This document shows positions 43,267 through 53,005 of a stretch of 64,000 nucleotides of DNA, in pieces. The notes beneath the pieces were generated by a model. It was not told the origin of the DNA, did not search any database, and worked only from the letters and a program-made list of their open reading frames with translations. The position numbers were made by a program, and so were the translations under genes. Position 1 is the stretch's first letter. Each line of letters starts with the position of its first letter. Where the stretch lies: assembly GCF_000152985.1 (NCBI RefSeq), contig NZ_CH672395.1, forward strand, positions 1,154,567 to 1,218,566, written 5' to 3'. This DNA is from Leeuwenhoekiella blandensis MED217. Lineage in GTDB: Bacteria > Bacteroidota > Bacteroidia > Flavobacteriales > Flavobacteriaceae.

Positions 43267-46077
43267 ATGCGATATACTATACCGTTATATATTCTGTTTT
43301 TTTTGTGCCGAAATTTTATAAGTGCTGCGCAAGAATTACCTCCTGTACTCAATTTTACTCCGGAGCAGTACAATGCTGAAAATCAAAATTGGGATATTGC
43401 TCAAGGAGAGCAAGCCTTTATTTATGTCGCCAACAATTCTGGATTACTGGAGTATGACGGGGCAAAATGGAATTTATACCCGACGTCTAATAAAACCATT
43501 ATGCGGTCGGTTGCAGCGCAAAACGGACGCATTTATACCGGTGCGTATATGGAGTTTGGCTATTGGGAACGTGGTAACGGCGGTTTGCTAGACTATACTT
43601 CACTAAGCCAGAACGTGACGGTTCCGCTTATAGAAGATGAGCAGTTTTGGAATATCATCCTGGTAGATAATTTGATTCTTTTTCAATCTTTAGATCGCAT
43701 ATACAGCTATAATACAGATACCAAGCAGTTTCAGATCATCGAATCGACCTCGTCGATCGTGAGGTCTTTTCTGGTGGGAAAATCGGTTTATTTTCAACAA
43801 GAAGGCTTGGGGTTGTACCAACTTCAGAATGGTAAGCCGGTATTGGTTTCTGAGGATGCTGCTTTTTCAGAATATTTGCTGGTGGCGCTGTTTAGTAGGG
43901 AAAACAGCTTAATGGCGGTCACCCAAAAACACGGCATTTTTCAACTGAATCCAAACGGGGAAACTTCGTCTTGGCAATACCAGGCGCGGGAAGCGATCGT
44001 CAATGAAACCGTATATTCAGCCATTCAATTATCAGATCAAACCTTGCTTTTAGGGACTATTTCCAACGGTCTGTACCACCTTGACGCATCAGGAAGTATA
44101 AAGTATCAAATCGATCAGATTTCCGGGCTGTCTAATAATACCGTGTTGAGTCTTTGGGAAGATCAGGAAGCGCACGTGTGGCTCGGTCTTGATAATGGAA
44201 TCAGTGTGGTCAATACCAATTCTGCATTTAAGGTGTACACCGATTATGACGGAAGTTTAGGAGCAGTTTATGCCGCCAAGAAGCATAACGGGTTTTTGTA
44301 TTTAGGAACCAATCAAGGTCTTTTTTATAGAAAAGAGGAAGATGCGACAGATGCCTACCAACTCATTCCAGATACTAAAGGGCAGGTGTGGAGTTTAGAA
44401 GTTATAGGTGATGCTCTTTTTTGTGGGCATCATGAAGGAACTTTTCGCGTAGAAGAGGATCGGGTGATCTCCATTGCAAAAATCGCCGGGACTTGGAATT
44501 TGCAACAGCTTTCTCCTGATTTGATTATTCAGGGAAATTACAGCGGACTTTATATTCTAGAACGAAAAGAGACGGGATGGCAGTTGCGTAATAAACTTGA
44601 AGGTTTTGATATTTCAAGCAGGTATTTCGCTTTTAGCGATGCGCAGCAGCTTTATGTAAGTCACGAATATAAGGGTGTTTTTAAACTGCGTATTGATAAA
44701 GATTTTCAGCGAATAACCGAATCTACATTGTTAGAGCAAATCCCAAAAGGAGCCAAGTCGAGCATATTTGAATATAATAATGAAGTGATTTATGCCTATG
44801 AAGATGGAATTTTTAGACTGAATAATTCAACGCAAGTATTTGAAAAGGACAGCATACTTTCTAATGCACTTTTAGAATCGGGAGGCTATTCCTCGGGCAA
44901 GCTCACCTACGATGCGAGTAATAATAGGCTTTGGGCGTTTAATGCACAGGAGGTGCTTTATTTTGAACCCGGAATCTTGGCAGATCAATTGAAAGTGCGT
45001 AGGATCGCATTGCCTTCAAAAACCAGAAAGGATATTCCCGGTTTTGAGAACATCACCTATTTGGGAGCAAACACTTATTTGTTTGGGAATGCGACGGGGT
45101 ATATTTTGTTTGATTTAGATAAGTTTAACGAGGAAACCTACACCATTAGGTTGAGAACCATTAAAAATGGGAAGCCGGAAGGTAGACTCCAAGCCATCGA
45201 TCAAACTTCTACCCAACCTTTTCATTACCAGCAGAACAGTTTTGTGTTTGATTTTAGCGTGCCGGAATATGAGAAGTTTAGAGCGGTCGTTTACCAGTAT
45301 CGTTTAAAAGGACTTTATGAGGAGTGGACCAATTGGTCTTCTTCTGCTACAGCATTTTTTGAAAACTTGCCGCCGGGGACTTACACTTTTGAAGCACGTG
45401 CGCGCATAGGGGATCAATTATCAGAAAATACAATTCAATACAGTTTTACAGTGGCGCGCCCTTGGTATTTATCAGTTGTCGCGATCACGATTTATGGATT
45501 GATGCTTGTTTTGATCTTTATAGGAATTCAAGTGTTCAACCGTAAATTCTATCGAAAGCAAAAAGAACGCCTTATAGAGATCAATCAGCGTAAATTGGAA
45601 TTAGCCAATTATGAGAATGAACGCCGAATTATGAAGTTGGAGAATGAGAAGTTACAACAAGATGTAGAAAGCAAGAACAGAGAACTTGCCGCTTCAACGA
45701 TGAGCATTGTCAAGAAAAATGAACTGCTCAATGCGATCAAAAAAGAATTGGATTCTGATGCACAAGAGAACGAATTGAAATCGGTGATCAAGATTATCGA
45801 TAAGAACCTTAATCCTAAAAAAGATTGGGAGTTTTTTAAAGAAGCCTTCAATAATGCAGACAAAGATTTTTTAAAGAAAATCAAAGAGCTGCATCCTAAA
45901 CTTACGCCCAACGATTTAAAACTATGTGCGTATCTAAGACTTAATTTATCCTCAAAGGAAATTGCACCACTTTTGAATATTTCGGTGAGGAGTGTAGAGA
46001 TCAAAAGATATCGTTTGCGCAAAAAAATGGAATTAGAGCACGAAGACAGTCTTGTTGAGTATATTCTAGCGGTGTAG
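43267..46077 (+). CDS. SusR-like membrane regulator (two-component propeller, Y_Y_Y, LuxR-type HTH)
   Basis: A 936-residue protein with a signal peptide, an extracytoplasmic beta-propeller of ligand-sensing repeats (GLSNNTVLSLWEDQEAHVWLGLDNGISVVN is a typical reg_prop motif), a Y_Y_Y domain near residues 650-725 (VYQYRLKGLYEEWTNWSSSATAFFENLPPGTYTFEA), one membrane helix at about 731-755, a coiled coil, and a C-terminal LuxR-type HTH (LTPNDLKLCAYLRLNLSSKEIAPLLNISVRSVEIKRYRLRKKM, about residues 878-936). There is no histidine kinase domain, so it resembles SusR of B. thetaiotaomicron. ATG at 43267 follows an in-frame TTG at 43264. It directly precedes susC and is the obvious regulator of the PUL. 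Confidence 0.9.
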   Translation: MRYTIPLYILFFLCRNFISAAQELPPVLNFTPEQYNAENQNWDIAQGEQAFIYVANNSGLLEYDGAKWNLYPTSNKTIMRSVAAQNGRIYTGAYMEFGYWERGNGGLLDYTSLSQNVTVPLIEDEQFWNIILVDNLILFQSLDRIYSYNTDTKQFQIIESTSSIVRSFLVGKSVYFQQEGLGLYQLQNGKPVLVSEDAAFSEYLLVALFSRENSLMAVTQKHGIFQLNPNGETSSWQYQAREAIVNETVYSAIQLSDQTLLLGTISNGLYHLDASGSIKYQIDQISGLSNNTVLSLWEDQEAHVWLGLDNGISVVNTNSAFKVYTDYDGSLGAVYAAKKHNGFLYLGTNQGLFYRKEEDATDAYQLIPDTKGQVWSLEVIGDALFCGHHEGTFRVEEDRVISIAKIAGTWNLQQLSPDLIIQGNYSGLYILERKETGWQLRNKLEGFDISSRYFAFSDAQQLYVSHEYKGVFKLRIDKDFQRITESTLLEQIPKGAKSSIFEYNNEVIYAYEDGIFRLNNSTQVFEKDSILSNALLESGGYSSGKLTYDASNNRLWAFNAQEVLYFEPGILADQLKVRRIALPSKTRKDIPGFENITYLGANTYLFGNATGYILFDLDKFNEETYTIRLRTIKNGKPEGRLQAIDQTSTQPFHYQQNSFVFDFSVPEYEKFRAVVYQYRLKGLYEEWTNWSSSATAFFENLPPGTYTFEARARIGDQLSENTIQYSFTVARPWYLSVVAITIYGLMLVLIFIGIQVFNRKFYRKQKERLIEINQRKLELANYENERRIMKLENEKLQQDVESKNRELAASTMSIVKKNELLNAIKKELDSDAQENELKSVIKIIDKNLNPKKDWEFFKEAFNNADKDFLKKIKELHPKLTPNDLKLCAYLRLNLSSKEIAPLLNISVRSVEIKRYRLRKKMELEHEDSLVEYILAV

Positions 46078-46097
46078 TATACCTCATCAATTCTTAA

Positions 46098-46152
46098 AAT
46101 CACCTATACATTACCTATACGAAAACGATAGTAATTTAGTTTATAGGTGATT
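46098..46152 (+). promoter_or_regulatory. Candidate PUL operator: two direct and one inverted ACCTATA half-sites
   Basis: Arms AATCACCTATA (46098-46108) and TATAGGTGATT (46142-46152) form a perfect 11-bp inverted repeat 33 bases apart. Inside, ACCTATAC is repeated at 46102-46109 and 46113-46120, exactly one helical turn (11 bp) apart. It sits between the SusR-like gene and susC. Binding is inferred, not shown. Confidence 0.5.
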
Positions 46153-46230
46153 ACAGCCTTTACAACATAAAGTTTAACATTCTCCTGAAAGCCTTATAAC
46201 GAAAGCGTTTGCGATAGAATACATCTGTTA

Positions 46231-46259
46231 TTTCGGTTAAAACAGCTTTTGTATATTTT
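46231..46259 (+). promoter_or_regulatory. Candidate promoter of the PUL operon
   Basis: TATATTTT (46252-46259) is one base from the TAnnTTTG box, with TTTCGG 21 bases upstream as a weak -33. It lies 66 bases before the susC ATG and 79 bases after the half-site cluster. Confidence 0.35.
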
Positions 46260-46325
46260 TTGTTGAGGTTGTTTTCTCGAATACGATATAGTTAAAAGGT
46301 AGTTTTGAATTCCAAAACACAATTT

Positions 46326-49300
46326 ATGAAATCAATACTATCCTTGATCTTATTCGGGTTGCTCACCTCGGGGCTCTTCAGCCAGACCGGTACCGATGTG
46401 CGCGTTACAGGTACTGTGACAGATATGTCAGGAATGCCATTACCGGGAGTTAATGTAATTGTAAAAGGAACTTCAACGGGTACAAGTACCGATTTTGATG
46501 GACTTTTCAGTTTAGATGTTCCGTCTTCGAGTACCTTGGTGTTTTCCTTTTTAGGCTTTCAAACTCAGGAAATAGCCGTGAATGGAGCTGCAGATCTCAA
46601 TGTACAATTGGTTGAAGATACCAGTACACTAGATGAAGTGGTCGTAGTAGGTTACGGAACACAAAAGAAGAAAGAAATTACCGGTGCGGTAAGTGTTGTA
46701 GGTTCTGAAACTATTGAGGAGCAAAATCCTGTGCGGGTAGAACAAGCCTTACAAGGTCGTGTGGCCGGGGTTAATATCAGCTCCAATTCGGGATCGCCGG
46801 GTAGTGCTTCTACGATCTCCATCCGTGGTATTTCTACCAATGGTGACAACCGTCCTTTAATTTTGGTTGATGGTGCGGTGATCGAAGATCTTAGTGTGAT
46901 CAACCCCAACGACATCGAGAGCATCAACGTTTTAAAGGATGCAACTGCCGGTATTTACGGGGTGCGTGCTGCGAACGGTGTGATCTTGATCACAACAAAA
47001 GGAGGTCGCAAAAACAGTGATCTGCGAGTGGATGTAGATACCTATGTAGGTTTGCAGGAAACCACGCGTAAACTTCCGGTGCTTAATGCAACCGAATATG
47101 GTGTGATCATCAACGAAGCCTACGCAGCAGGAAATCAAGTGCCACCATTTCCTAATCTTGCTGTGCTTGGGCAGGGAACCAACTGGCAAGATGAGGTCTT
47201 TAGACAAGCTTTACTTTCAGATATAAACGCTACCGTTTATGGAGGTGGTGAAAAATCGGCATATTCTATTGGTGCGGGCTATCTAGATCAGGATGGTATT
47301 GTAGGCGGTGGAGCGGTAAACTTCAATCGTTTTACAGGAAGAGGAAGTTATGATCTGGATATTTTAGATAATTTAAAGTTTTCTTCAACAGCGATTTACA
47401 CGCACTCAAATAGAAAAACCCTTTCTGAAAATGCTTTGGGATCTGTATTGTTCAATGCGGTGAATATGGCGCCTACGTTCAGTGTGCGTGATGCCAATGG
47501 TGATTTTACGATCGCAAACGGTTTGGGGAATGAGGTGATCAACCCTATTGCACAAATCGCAAATACCTTCAACAATAATGAGGTAGATAAAATCACAGGA
47601 ACAGTAGGATTTTCTTATAATTTCTGGGATCATTTTACGGCAGAATCACGCTATCAGTTTAACTATTCTGAAGTGCGTGGGCGTAGTTATCTTCCTTCAG
47701 GATTGAATTTTGGAGACGGAAAAGTCTTTAATAACCTGGGCGTAAATCAATATTTTGTAAACGACAGTTTCTTTAGAGATTATACATTTGATAACTTTTT
47801 AACCTATCAAAATACGTTTGCAGATGATCATAACCTTACCGTTTTATTGGGGATGTCTGCATTCAAGACCAGCGGCGAATTTTACAATTTCACCGGGCGA
47901 GATGTGCCGGGAACTACTTTTGCCGAAGCTACCCTTGACGGCGCAGGCGAGGTTATCGATGCACGTGACATCAGCGGTCCTGCTGAGTTTGATCAGCGTT
48001 TACTTTCTTATTTTACGCGTGTTCAGTACAACTACAAGGAGCGTTATCTGCTTTCAGCAGTGTTGCGCCGTGACGGTTCTTCAAACTTTGGGCCGGAGAA
48101 TAAATTCGGTTATTTCCCTTCGGCTTCTATCGGTTGGGTAGCGAGTGATGAGCCTTTCTTCGGTTCTAGTGACCTGCTCAACTTTTTAAAACTTAGAGCG
48201 AGTTACGGTATTTTGGGTAATGACCGTATTGGAGCTTTCGGATACGTTTCTACGCTTAACGCAGAAGGAACTTACGTATTTGACAACGAACTCGTAAACG
48301 GTGTTGCTGCCGGTCAGCTTTCTAATCCTGAAATTAAATGGGAGCGTCAGAAGACTTTTGATGTTGGTTTTGATGCACGTTTGTTCAATAATCGCATCGA
48401 TCTTACGATGGATTATTTCAAACGTCGTACCGATGATTTATTGCTAGTGCCTCAGGTTTCGGGAATTTTAGGGGTTTATGCGCCGGGTGCTGGTGCACCT
48501 ATTGTAAACGCCGGAAGTGTGGAGAACCAAGGTTTAGAATTTTCGGTTTCTTACGATCAGCCTATTGGTGACGAGGCGGGATTCAATTTAAGATACAACT
48601 TCACCACGCTTCAAAATGAAGTACTTGAAGTAGGGAATGAAAGTGGCTTCATTCCGGGTGGAAGTTTTGGTTTTGGTCAGGAGCCACCTGCACGTATGCA
48701 AGCTGGTTTCCCAATCGGGTATTTCTACGGCTTACAAACCAACGGAATTTTTCAATCTCAGGCAGAAGTTGATACACACGCAACACAAACCGATGCTACC
48801 TTGGGAGATTTACGCTACGTAGATCAAAACGGTGACGGAGTCATTAATGGCGATGATCGTGTGAATATTGGAGATCCTATCCCAGACGTTACAATGGGGC
48901 TTAATTTAGGATTCAACTATAAGAATTTTGATTTTACAGCTTACGCATTTGCTTCCATAGGCAATGACATTGTGCGCTCGTATGATCGTAATCAAAACCT
49001 GACCAATAAGACCAATTATGTCTTAGACCGTTGGACGGGACCGGGATCTACAAACAGCTATCCACGCGTAACCGTTGGGCCAAATTCTAACCTGTTGTTC
49101 TCGGACTTTTATGTAGAAGACGGTTCGTATGTAAGATTACAAAACGTGCAGTTAGGCTATAGTTTAGGAAATGAAGTCTTAGATCAATTAGGCATCAGAA
49201 AACTACGTTTTTACTTGGCGGTAACCAATGCGTTTACGCTTACAGAGTATAAAGGATATGATCCTTCAGCTTCTTCGGGAGCGCCTATTGGTGGCGGAAT

Positions 49301-49361
49301 CGACCAAGGATTCTACCCGGTGCCACGTACGTATACTGCAGGAATGAACTTCAAATTTTAA
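46326..49361 (+). CDS. susC: SusC/RagA-family TonB-linked outer-membrane transporter
   Basis: A 1011-residue TonB-dependent transporter. The signal peptide (MKSILSLILFGLLTSGLFS) is followed by a carboxypeptidase-regulatory-like domain (VTGTVTDMSGMPLPGVNVIVKGTSTGTSTDFDG), a TonB-box region VVVVGYGTQKKKEITGAVSVVG, the plug (RVEQALQGRVAGVNISS.SGSPGSASTISIRGIST) and a long 22-strand barrel ending in NFKF. It imports oligosaccharides captured by the SusD partner. A TTG at 46305 is also in frame, but the ATG gives the signal peptide. It heads a six-gene operon; the next gene (susD) begins 10 bases after its stop. Confidence 0.96.
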   Translation: MKSILSLILFGLLTSGLFSQTGTDVRVTGTVTDMSGMPLPGVNVIVKGTSTGTSTDFDGLFSLDVPSSSTLVFSFLGFQTQEIAVNGAADLNVQLVEDTSTLDEVVVVGYGTQKKKEITGAVSVVGSETIEEQNPVRVEQALQGRVAGVNISSNSGSPGSASTISIRGISTNGDNRPLILVDGAVIEDLSVINPNDIESINVLKDATAGIYGVRAANGVILITTKGGRKNSDLRVDVDTYVGLQETTRKLPVLNATEYGVIINEAYAAGNQVPPFPNLAVLGQGTNWQDEVFRQALLSDINATVYGGGEKSAYSIGAGYLDQDGIVGGGAVNFNRFTGRGSYDLDILDNLKFSSTAIYTHSNRKTLSENALGSVLFNAVNMAPTFSVRDANGDFTIANGLGNEVINPIAQIANTFNNNEVDKITGTVGFSYNFWDHFTAESRYQFNYSEVRGRSYLPSGLNFGDGKVFNNLGVNQYFVNDSFFRDYTFDNFLTYQNTFADDHNLTVLLGMSAFKTSGEFYNFTGRDVPGTTFAEATLDGAGEVIDARDISGPAEFDQRLLSYFTRVQYNYKERYLLSAVLRRDGSSNFGPENKFGYFPSASIGWVASDEPFFGSSDLLNFLKLRASYGILGNDRIGAFGYVSTLNAEGTYVFDNELVNGVAAGQLSNPEIKWERQKTFDVGFDARLFNNRIDLTMDYFKRRTDDLLLVPQVSGILGVYAPGAGAPIVNAGSVENQGLEFSVSYDQPIGDEAGFNLRYNFTTLQNEVLEVGNESGFIPGGSFGFGQEPPARMQAGFPIGYFYGLQTNGIFQSQAEVDTHATQTDATLGDLRYVDQNGDGVINGDDRVNIGDPIPDVTMGLNLGFNYKNFDFTAYAFASIGNDIVRSYDRNQNLTNKTNYVLDRWTGPGSTNSYPRVTVGPNSNLLFSDFYVEDGSYVRLQNVQLGYSLGNEVLDQLGIRKLRFYLAVTNAFTLTEYKGYDPSASSGAPIGGGIDQGFYPVPRTYTAGMNFKF

Positions 49362-49371
49362 AAGAAGAGCG

Positions 49372-50850
49372 ATGAAAAAATATAATATACAACTTACTTT
49401 TTTAAGCCTCTTAGCCGCAGTGCTCATGGTGGCTTGCGGGGACGATTTTGTAGAAGTAGACCCCATCAATGAGAATTCAGAAGATTTTTTCAATTCTGAA
49501 GAAGACTATCAGGATGCCTTAGTCGGCGCTTACGATCTGTTACAAGCAACCTATTTGAATGTAATGGTCGGTGAGATCGCTTCAGACAATACCCTTGCCG
49601 GTGGCGAGAGCGCTACCGATACGCCGGGAATTCAGGAAATTGACAATATGACCCACACGCCGGTCAATCAGCAACTGCGTGACATTTGGGGATGGATGTT
49701 TGCCGGAGTGAATCGTGCAAATTACATTCTGGAGTTTCAGGATAAAATCGATTTTTCAGGAAAAGATCAAATCATAGCGCAAGCCCGTTTTTTACGTGCG
49801 TACTATTATTTTGAATTGGTAAAGTGGTTTGGTGACGTGCCGCTAGCGGTAGATCAACGTCTATTATTTGGAGATCAGTTTAATGTAGATCGAACTCCAA
49901 GAACAGAAGTGTATGCGCAAATTGAGCAAGACCTCATTTTTGCTGCAGAAACGCTTCCGGCAACACAGGCTGAAGAAGGACGTATCACTAGTGGCGCTGC
50001 ACGCGCATTGCTAGGAAAAGCCTATTTGTATCAGGATAAATTTACCGAAGCAGCAAGTGCTTTAGATCAGGTGATCGCCGGTCCTTACGACTTGGTAGAC
50101 GATTATTCCACCATTTTTGAATTAGAAGGTGAGAATAATATTGAGTCGGTTTTTGAAGTGCAATACACCGATAAAGAAGGAGCAGGTTTTGGTTGCTTGC
50201 AGTGTAGTGAAGGAAATGTAGCGGTTGGTTTCAACGGAATACGTAATTACAGCGGACCTTTATTTGACTCTGGTTTCAGCTTTAATGTTCCTGTACAGGA
50301 AGCTTATGATGCCTTTGAACCGGGAGATAGTCGTCGCGATATCGCTATTTTGAATATCGAAGAATTCGCCGCTGCAAACGGCGCTACGTACAATGAAGGT
50401 TACGAGCATACCGGCTTTTATAACCGAAAATACATCGCGCGTAAAGGAGATGCCAATTTGGGAGATGCAAATCTTACCAATCCTAACAATTATCGTTCTA
50501 TTCGCTTTGCAGATGTCTTGCTTATGGCGGCAGAGGCACACAACCGTAAGGCAAATCCTAACGATGCCTTGGCAAGAGAATACTTAAACCGTGTGCGTCG
50601 TCGTGCTTTTGGCGATACCGATCACGACATCGCTGCCAGCGGTGCAACCCTTACCGATTTCATTTACGACGAAAGAAGACTAGAACTCGTAGGAGAAGGA
50701 CATCGGTTCTTCGACTTGGTACGTACAGGCAGAGCAGCACAAAACATTCCGGGCTTTACACCCAATAAAAACGAATTATTCCCAATCCCTACAATTGAAA
50801 TTCAGCTGGCTGGAAATCGCTGGGAACAAAATCAAGGATACACTAATTAA
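49372..50850 (+). CDS. susD: SusD/RagB-family nutrient-binding lipoprotein
   Basis: A 492-residue outer-membrane lipoprotein. The lipobox is LMVAC (Cys at 22). The TPR-like helical SusD fold shows YQDALVGAYDLLQATYLNVMVGEI, ANYILEFQDKIDFSGKDQIIAQARFLRAYYYFELVKWFGDVPLA, ARALLGKAYLYQDKF and the C-terminal FADVLLMAAEAHNRK..ALAREYLNRVRRRAF plus ERRLELVGEGHRFFDLVRTGRA. It forms a lid over the SusC barrel and binds glycan. It starts 10 bases after susC and is followed after 14 bases by the glycan-binding lipoprotein. Nothing is unusual. Confidence 0.96.
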   Translation: MKKYNIQLTFLSLLAAVLMVACGDDFVEVDPINENSEDFFNSEEDYQDALVGAYDLLQATYLNVMVGEIASDNTLAGGESATDTPGIQEIDNMTHTPVNQQLRDIWGWMFAGVNRANYILEFQDKIDFSGKDQIIAQARFLRAYYYFELVKWFGDVPLAVDQRLLFGDQFNVDRTPRTEVYAQIEQDLIFAAETLPATQAEEGRITSGAARALLGKAYLYQDKFTEAASALDQVIAGPYDLVDDYSTIFELEGENNIESVFEVQYTDKEGAGFGCLQCSEGNVAVGFNGIRNYSGPLFDSGFSFNVPVQEAYDAFEPGDSRRDIAILNIEEFAAANGATYNEGYEHTGFYNRKYIARKGDANLGDANLTNPNNYRSIRFADVLLMAAEAHNRKANPNDALAREYLNRVRRRAFGDTDHDIAASGATLTDFIYDERRLELVGEGHRFFDLVRTGRAAQNIPGFTPNKNELFPIPTIEIQLAGNRWEQNQGYTN

Positions 50851-50864
50851 TACACTAGGATACG

Positions 50865-52985
50865 ATGAAAATTTTAAGATTACTAATAGCATTTTTGGCA
50901 GTAGCTCAGGTCTTCACCGCTTGTGAAGATGATGTAGTCACAAATTATGCCTTACAAGAAATATCTGCACCTACCGGTGTAGCGGCAAACTTTGCGATCA
51001 CTCAGGACGATACCGGGATGGTAACCATTACCCCTGTAGGAGAGGGCGCTTCAACCTTTACCATAGATTTTGGTGTTGAAGGAGAAGCACCGCAAACCAT
51101 AAATGCCGGAGAAAGTGTAACCTATACTTATACAGAAGGGGAGTATCTCGTGCGTATTACAGCAACAGGAGCTACAGGCTTGACCAGTGAGTTTAATCAG
51201 ATGATCAATGTGTCGTTTACGGCACCAGAAAATCTGGATTTTGAAACTACCGTAAGTGGTCTTACTGCTGTGGTAACACCAACCGCCGACAATGCGATGA
51301 TGTATGATGTGTATTTTGGTGCGAGTGAAGATGAAGAACCGGTAAGTATAATGGCAGAAAGTTCGGCTGAATTTACCTATGAAGAACCTGGTGATTATGT
51401 GGTACGCGTTGTTGCTAAAGGTGCAAGTGTAAACACGATCGAATTATCAAAAACGGTAACCATCACAGGTGCTGTAGATCCTATGGCGTTGCCGATCACC
51501 TTTGATGATCCTACGGTAAATTATGCATTCGTAACCTTTAACGGCGCTTCTTATGAAGTGGTAACCAATCCAGATCTTTCTGGAGCGAACACGACCGAAT
51601 CTAACGTAGGAGCGATTACAAATTCTGGTGCACAGTATGAAGGTGGAGCATTCACCTTGGGTACTCCGGTTGATTTTAGCGGAGCTAATAAAACCATCAC
51701 CATGAAATTCTGGTCTGATGTTGAAATACCTGTATTATTGAAATTTGAAGGTGGCGTTAACGGAGAGCGTCAAAACGAGATCACCAAAACCCATACGGGT
51801 TCAGGATGGGAAACGCTAAGCTTTGATTTTGCTACCGAGGCTGTAAAAAGTTATATCGACGGAAGCCAAGGTGTGGGTGAACCATTTGTACCTACGGGTC
51901 AATATGCAACGATGGTGATTTTTGTTGATGGTCCGGGTACCACTGCAGGAACCTTCTATATCGATGATATTGAACAAATCGGTGGTGCGACAGAGCCTAT
52001 GATGGCTGCGCCAACTCCAGATGCTGCTGAAGCAGATGTACTTTCGATCTTCAGTGATTCGTATACAGATCCGGCTTCAGTGAACTATTTCCCGAATTGG
52101 GGGCAATCAACAACCTATGAGCAAGTAGATCTAGATGGAAACGCTGCAATTAAATATGGAAACGCTAACTATCAAGGGATCGATCTTGGCGGTGAGTACG
52201 ATGCTTCCGGATACGAATTTGTGCATATCGATGTTTGGTCTGCAGATTATGCGAGCATTCCGTTTTTCATCATTGATACTTCAGGAGAGCGTCCGGTAAA
52301 TTTAGAGGTTACCGCAGGAGAGTGGACAAGTATCGATATTCCGCTTTCGGCATTTATCGATCAGGGAATTTCGGTAACTAATGTATTCCAATTCAAGTTT
52401 GATGTACAGCCAGATACCGGAGGAACCTTCTATATCGACAACCTGTATTTCTATAACGAAGCGGCTGCGGCGCCAGAAAGCCCACAAGCGGCAGCACCGG
52501 CACCAACCTTTGACGCAGCAAATGTGATCTCATTATTCAGTGATGCGTATACCGATGAGGCGATGGCAACCTGGAGAACAGATTGGTCTGATGCAACACT
52601 TGAAGATATCGCAGTAGCAGGAAATGCGGTAAAGAAATATTCAGCATTAAACTTTGTAGGAGCAGAGCCGGTTAATCAAATTGATGCAAGTGCTATGACG
52701 CACTTCAGCACCGATATCTGGACAGGAGATGCGACACAAATCCGTATCAAATTGGTTGATTTTGGAGCTAACGGAACCTATCAAGGAGGAGATGACAGCG
52801 AGCACGAGATCGTATTGAATTTCGATAACGGTGACTTCACGCGCAATACGTGGGTGACTTTAGATATTCCATTGGCAGATTTCACCGGACTAACCGCGCA
52901 ATCTAATATTGCTCAGTTGATCTATTCCGGAGGTCCTGCAGGAGCAACAACGGTTTATGTAGACAACGTATACTTCCATAACTAG
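50865..52985 (+). CDS. Surface glycan-binding lipoprotein with PKD-like and repeated carbohydrate-binding-like domains
   Basis: A 706-residue lipoprotein (lipobox VFTAC, Cys at about 19). Residues 35-205 hold two PKD-like immunoglobulin domains. Then come three repeated beta-sandwich units of roughly 150 residues, each ending in a similar strand: TFYIDDIEQIGG, TFYIDNLYFYN and TVYVDNVYFHN. The last two start in parallel (ADVLSIFSDSYTD and ANVISLFSDAYTD) and are joined by a Pro/Ala linker (AAAAPESPQAAAPAPTFD). This position and layout are those of a SusE/SusF-like surface binder; the repeats resemble carbohydrate-binding modules. No catalytic motif. It is the third gene in the PUL operon. Confidence 0.85.
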   Translation: MKILRLLIAFLAVAQVFTACEDDVVTNYALQEISAPTGVAANFAITQDDTGMVTITPVGEGASTFTIDFGVEGEAPQTINAGESVTYTYTEGEYLVRITATGATGLTSEFNQMINVSFTAPENLDFETTVSGLTAVVTPTADNAMMYDVYFGASEDEEPVSIMAESSAEFTYEEPGDYVVRVVAKGASVNTIELSKTVTITGAVDPMALPITFDDPTVNYAFVTFNGASYEVVTNPDLSGANTTESNVGAITNSGAQYEGGAFTLGTPVDFSGANKTITMKFWSDVEIPVLLKFEGGVNGERQNEITKTHTGSGWETLSFDFATEAVKSYIDGSQGVGEPFVPTGQYATMVIFVDGPGTTAGTFYIDDIEQIGGATEPMMAAPTPDAAEADVLSIFSDSYTDPASVNYFPNWGQSTTYEQVDLDGNAAIKYGNANYQGIDLGGEYDASGYEFVHIDVWSADYASIPFFIIDTSGERPVNLEVTAGEWTSIDIPLSAFIDQGISVTNVFQFKFDVQPDTGGTFYIDNLYFYNEAAAAPESPQAAAPAPTFDAANVISLFSDAYTDEAMATWRTDWSDATLEDIAVAGNAVKKYSALNFVGAEPVNQIDASAMTHFSTDIWTGDATQIRIKLVDFGANGTYQGGDDSEHEIVLNFDNGDFTRNTWVTLDIPLADFTGLTAQSNIAQLIYSGGPAGATTVYVDNVYFHN

Positions 52986-53005
52986 GAATTAAATAGTAAG
53001 ATATC

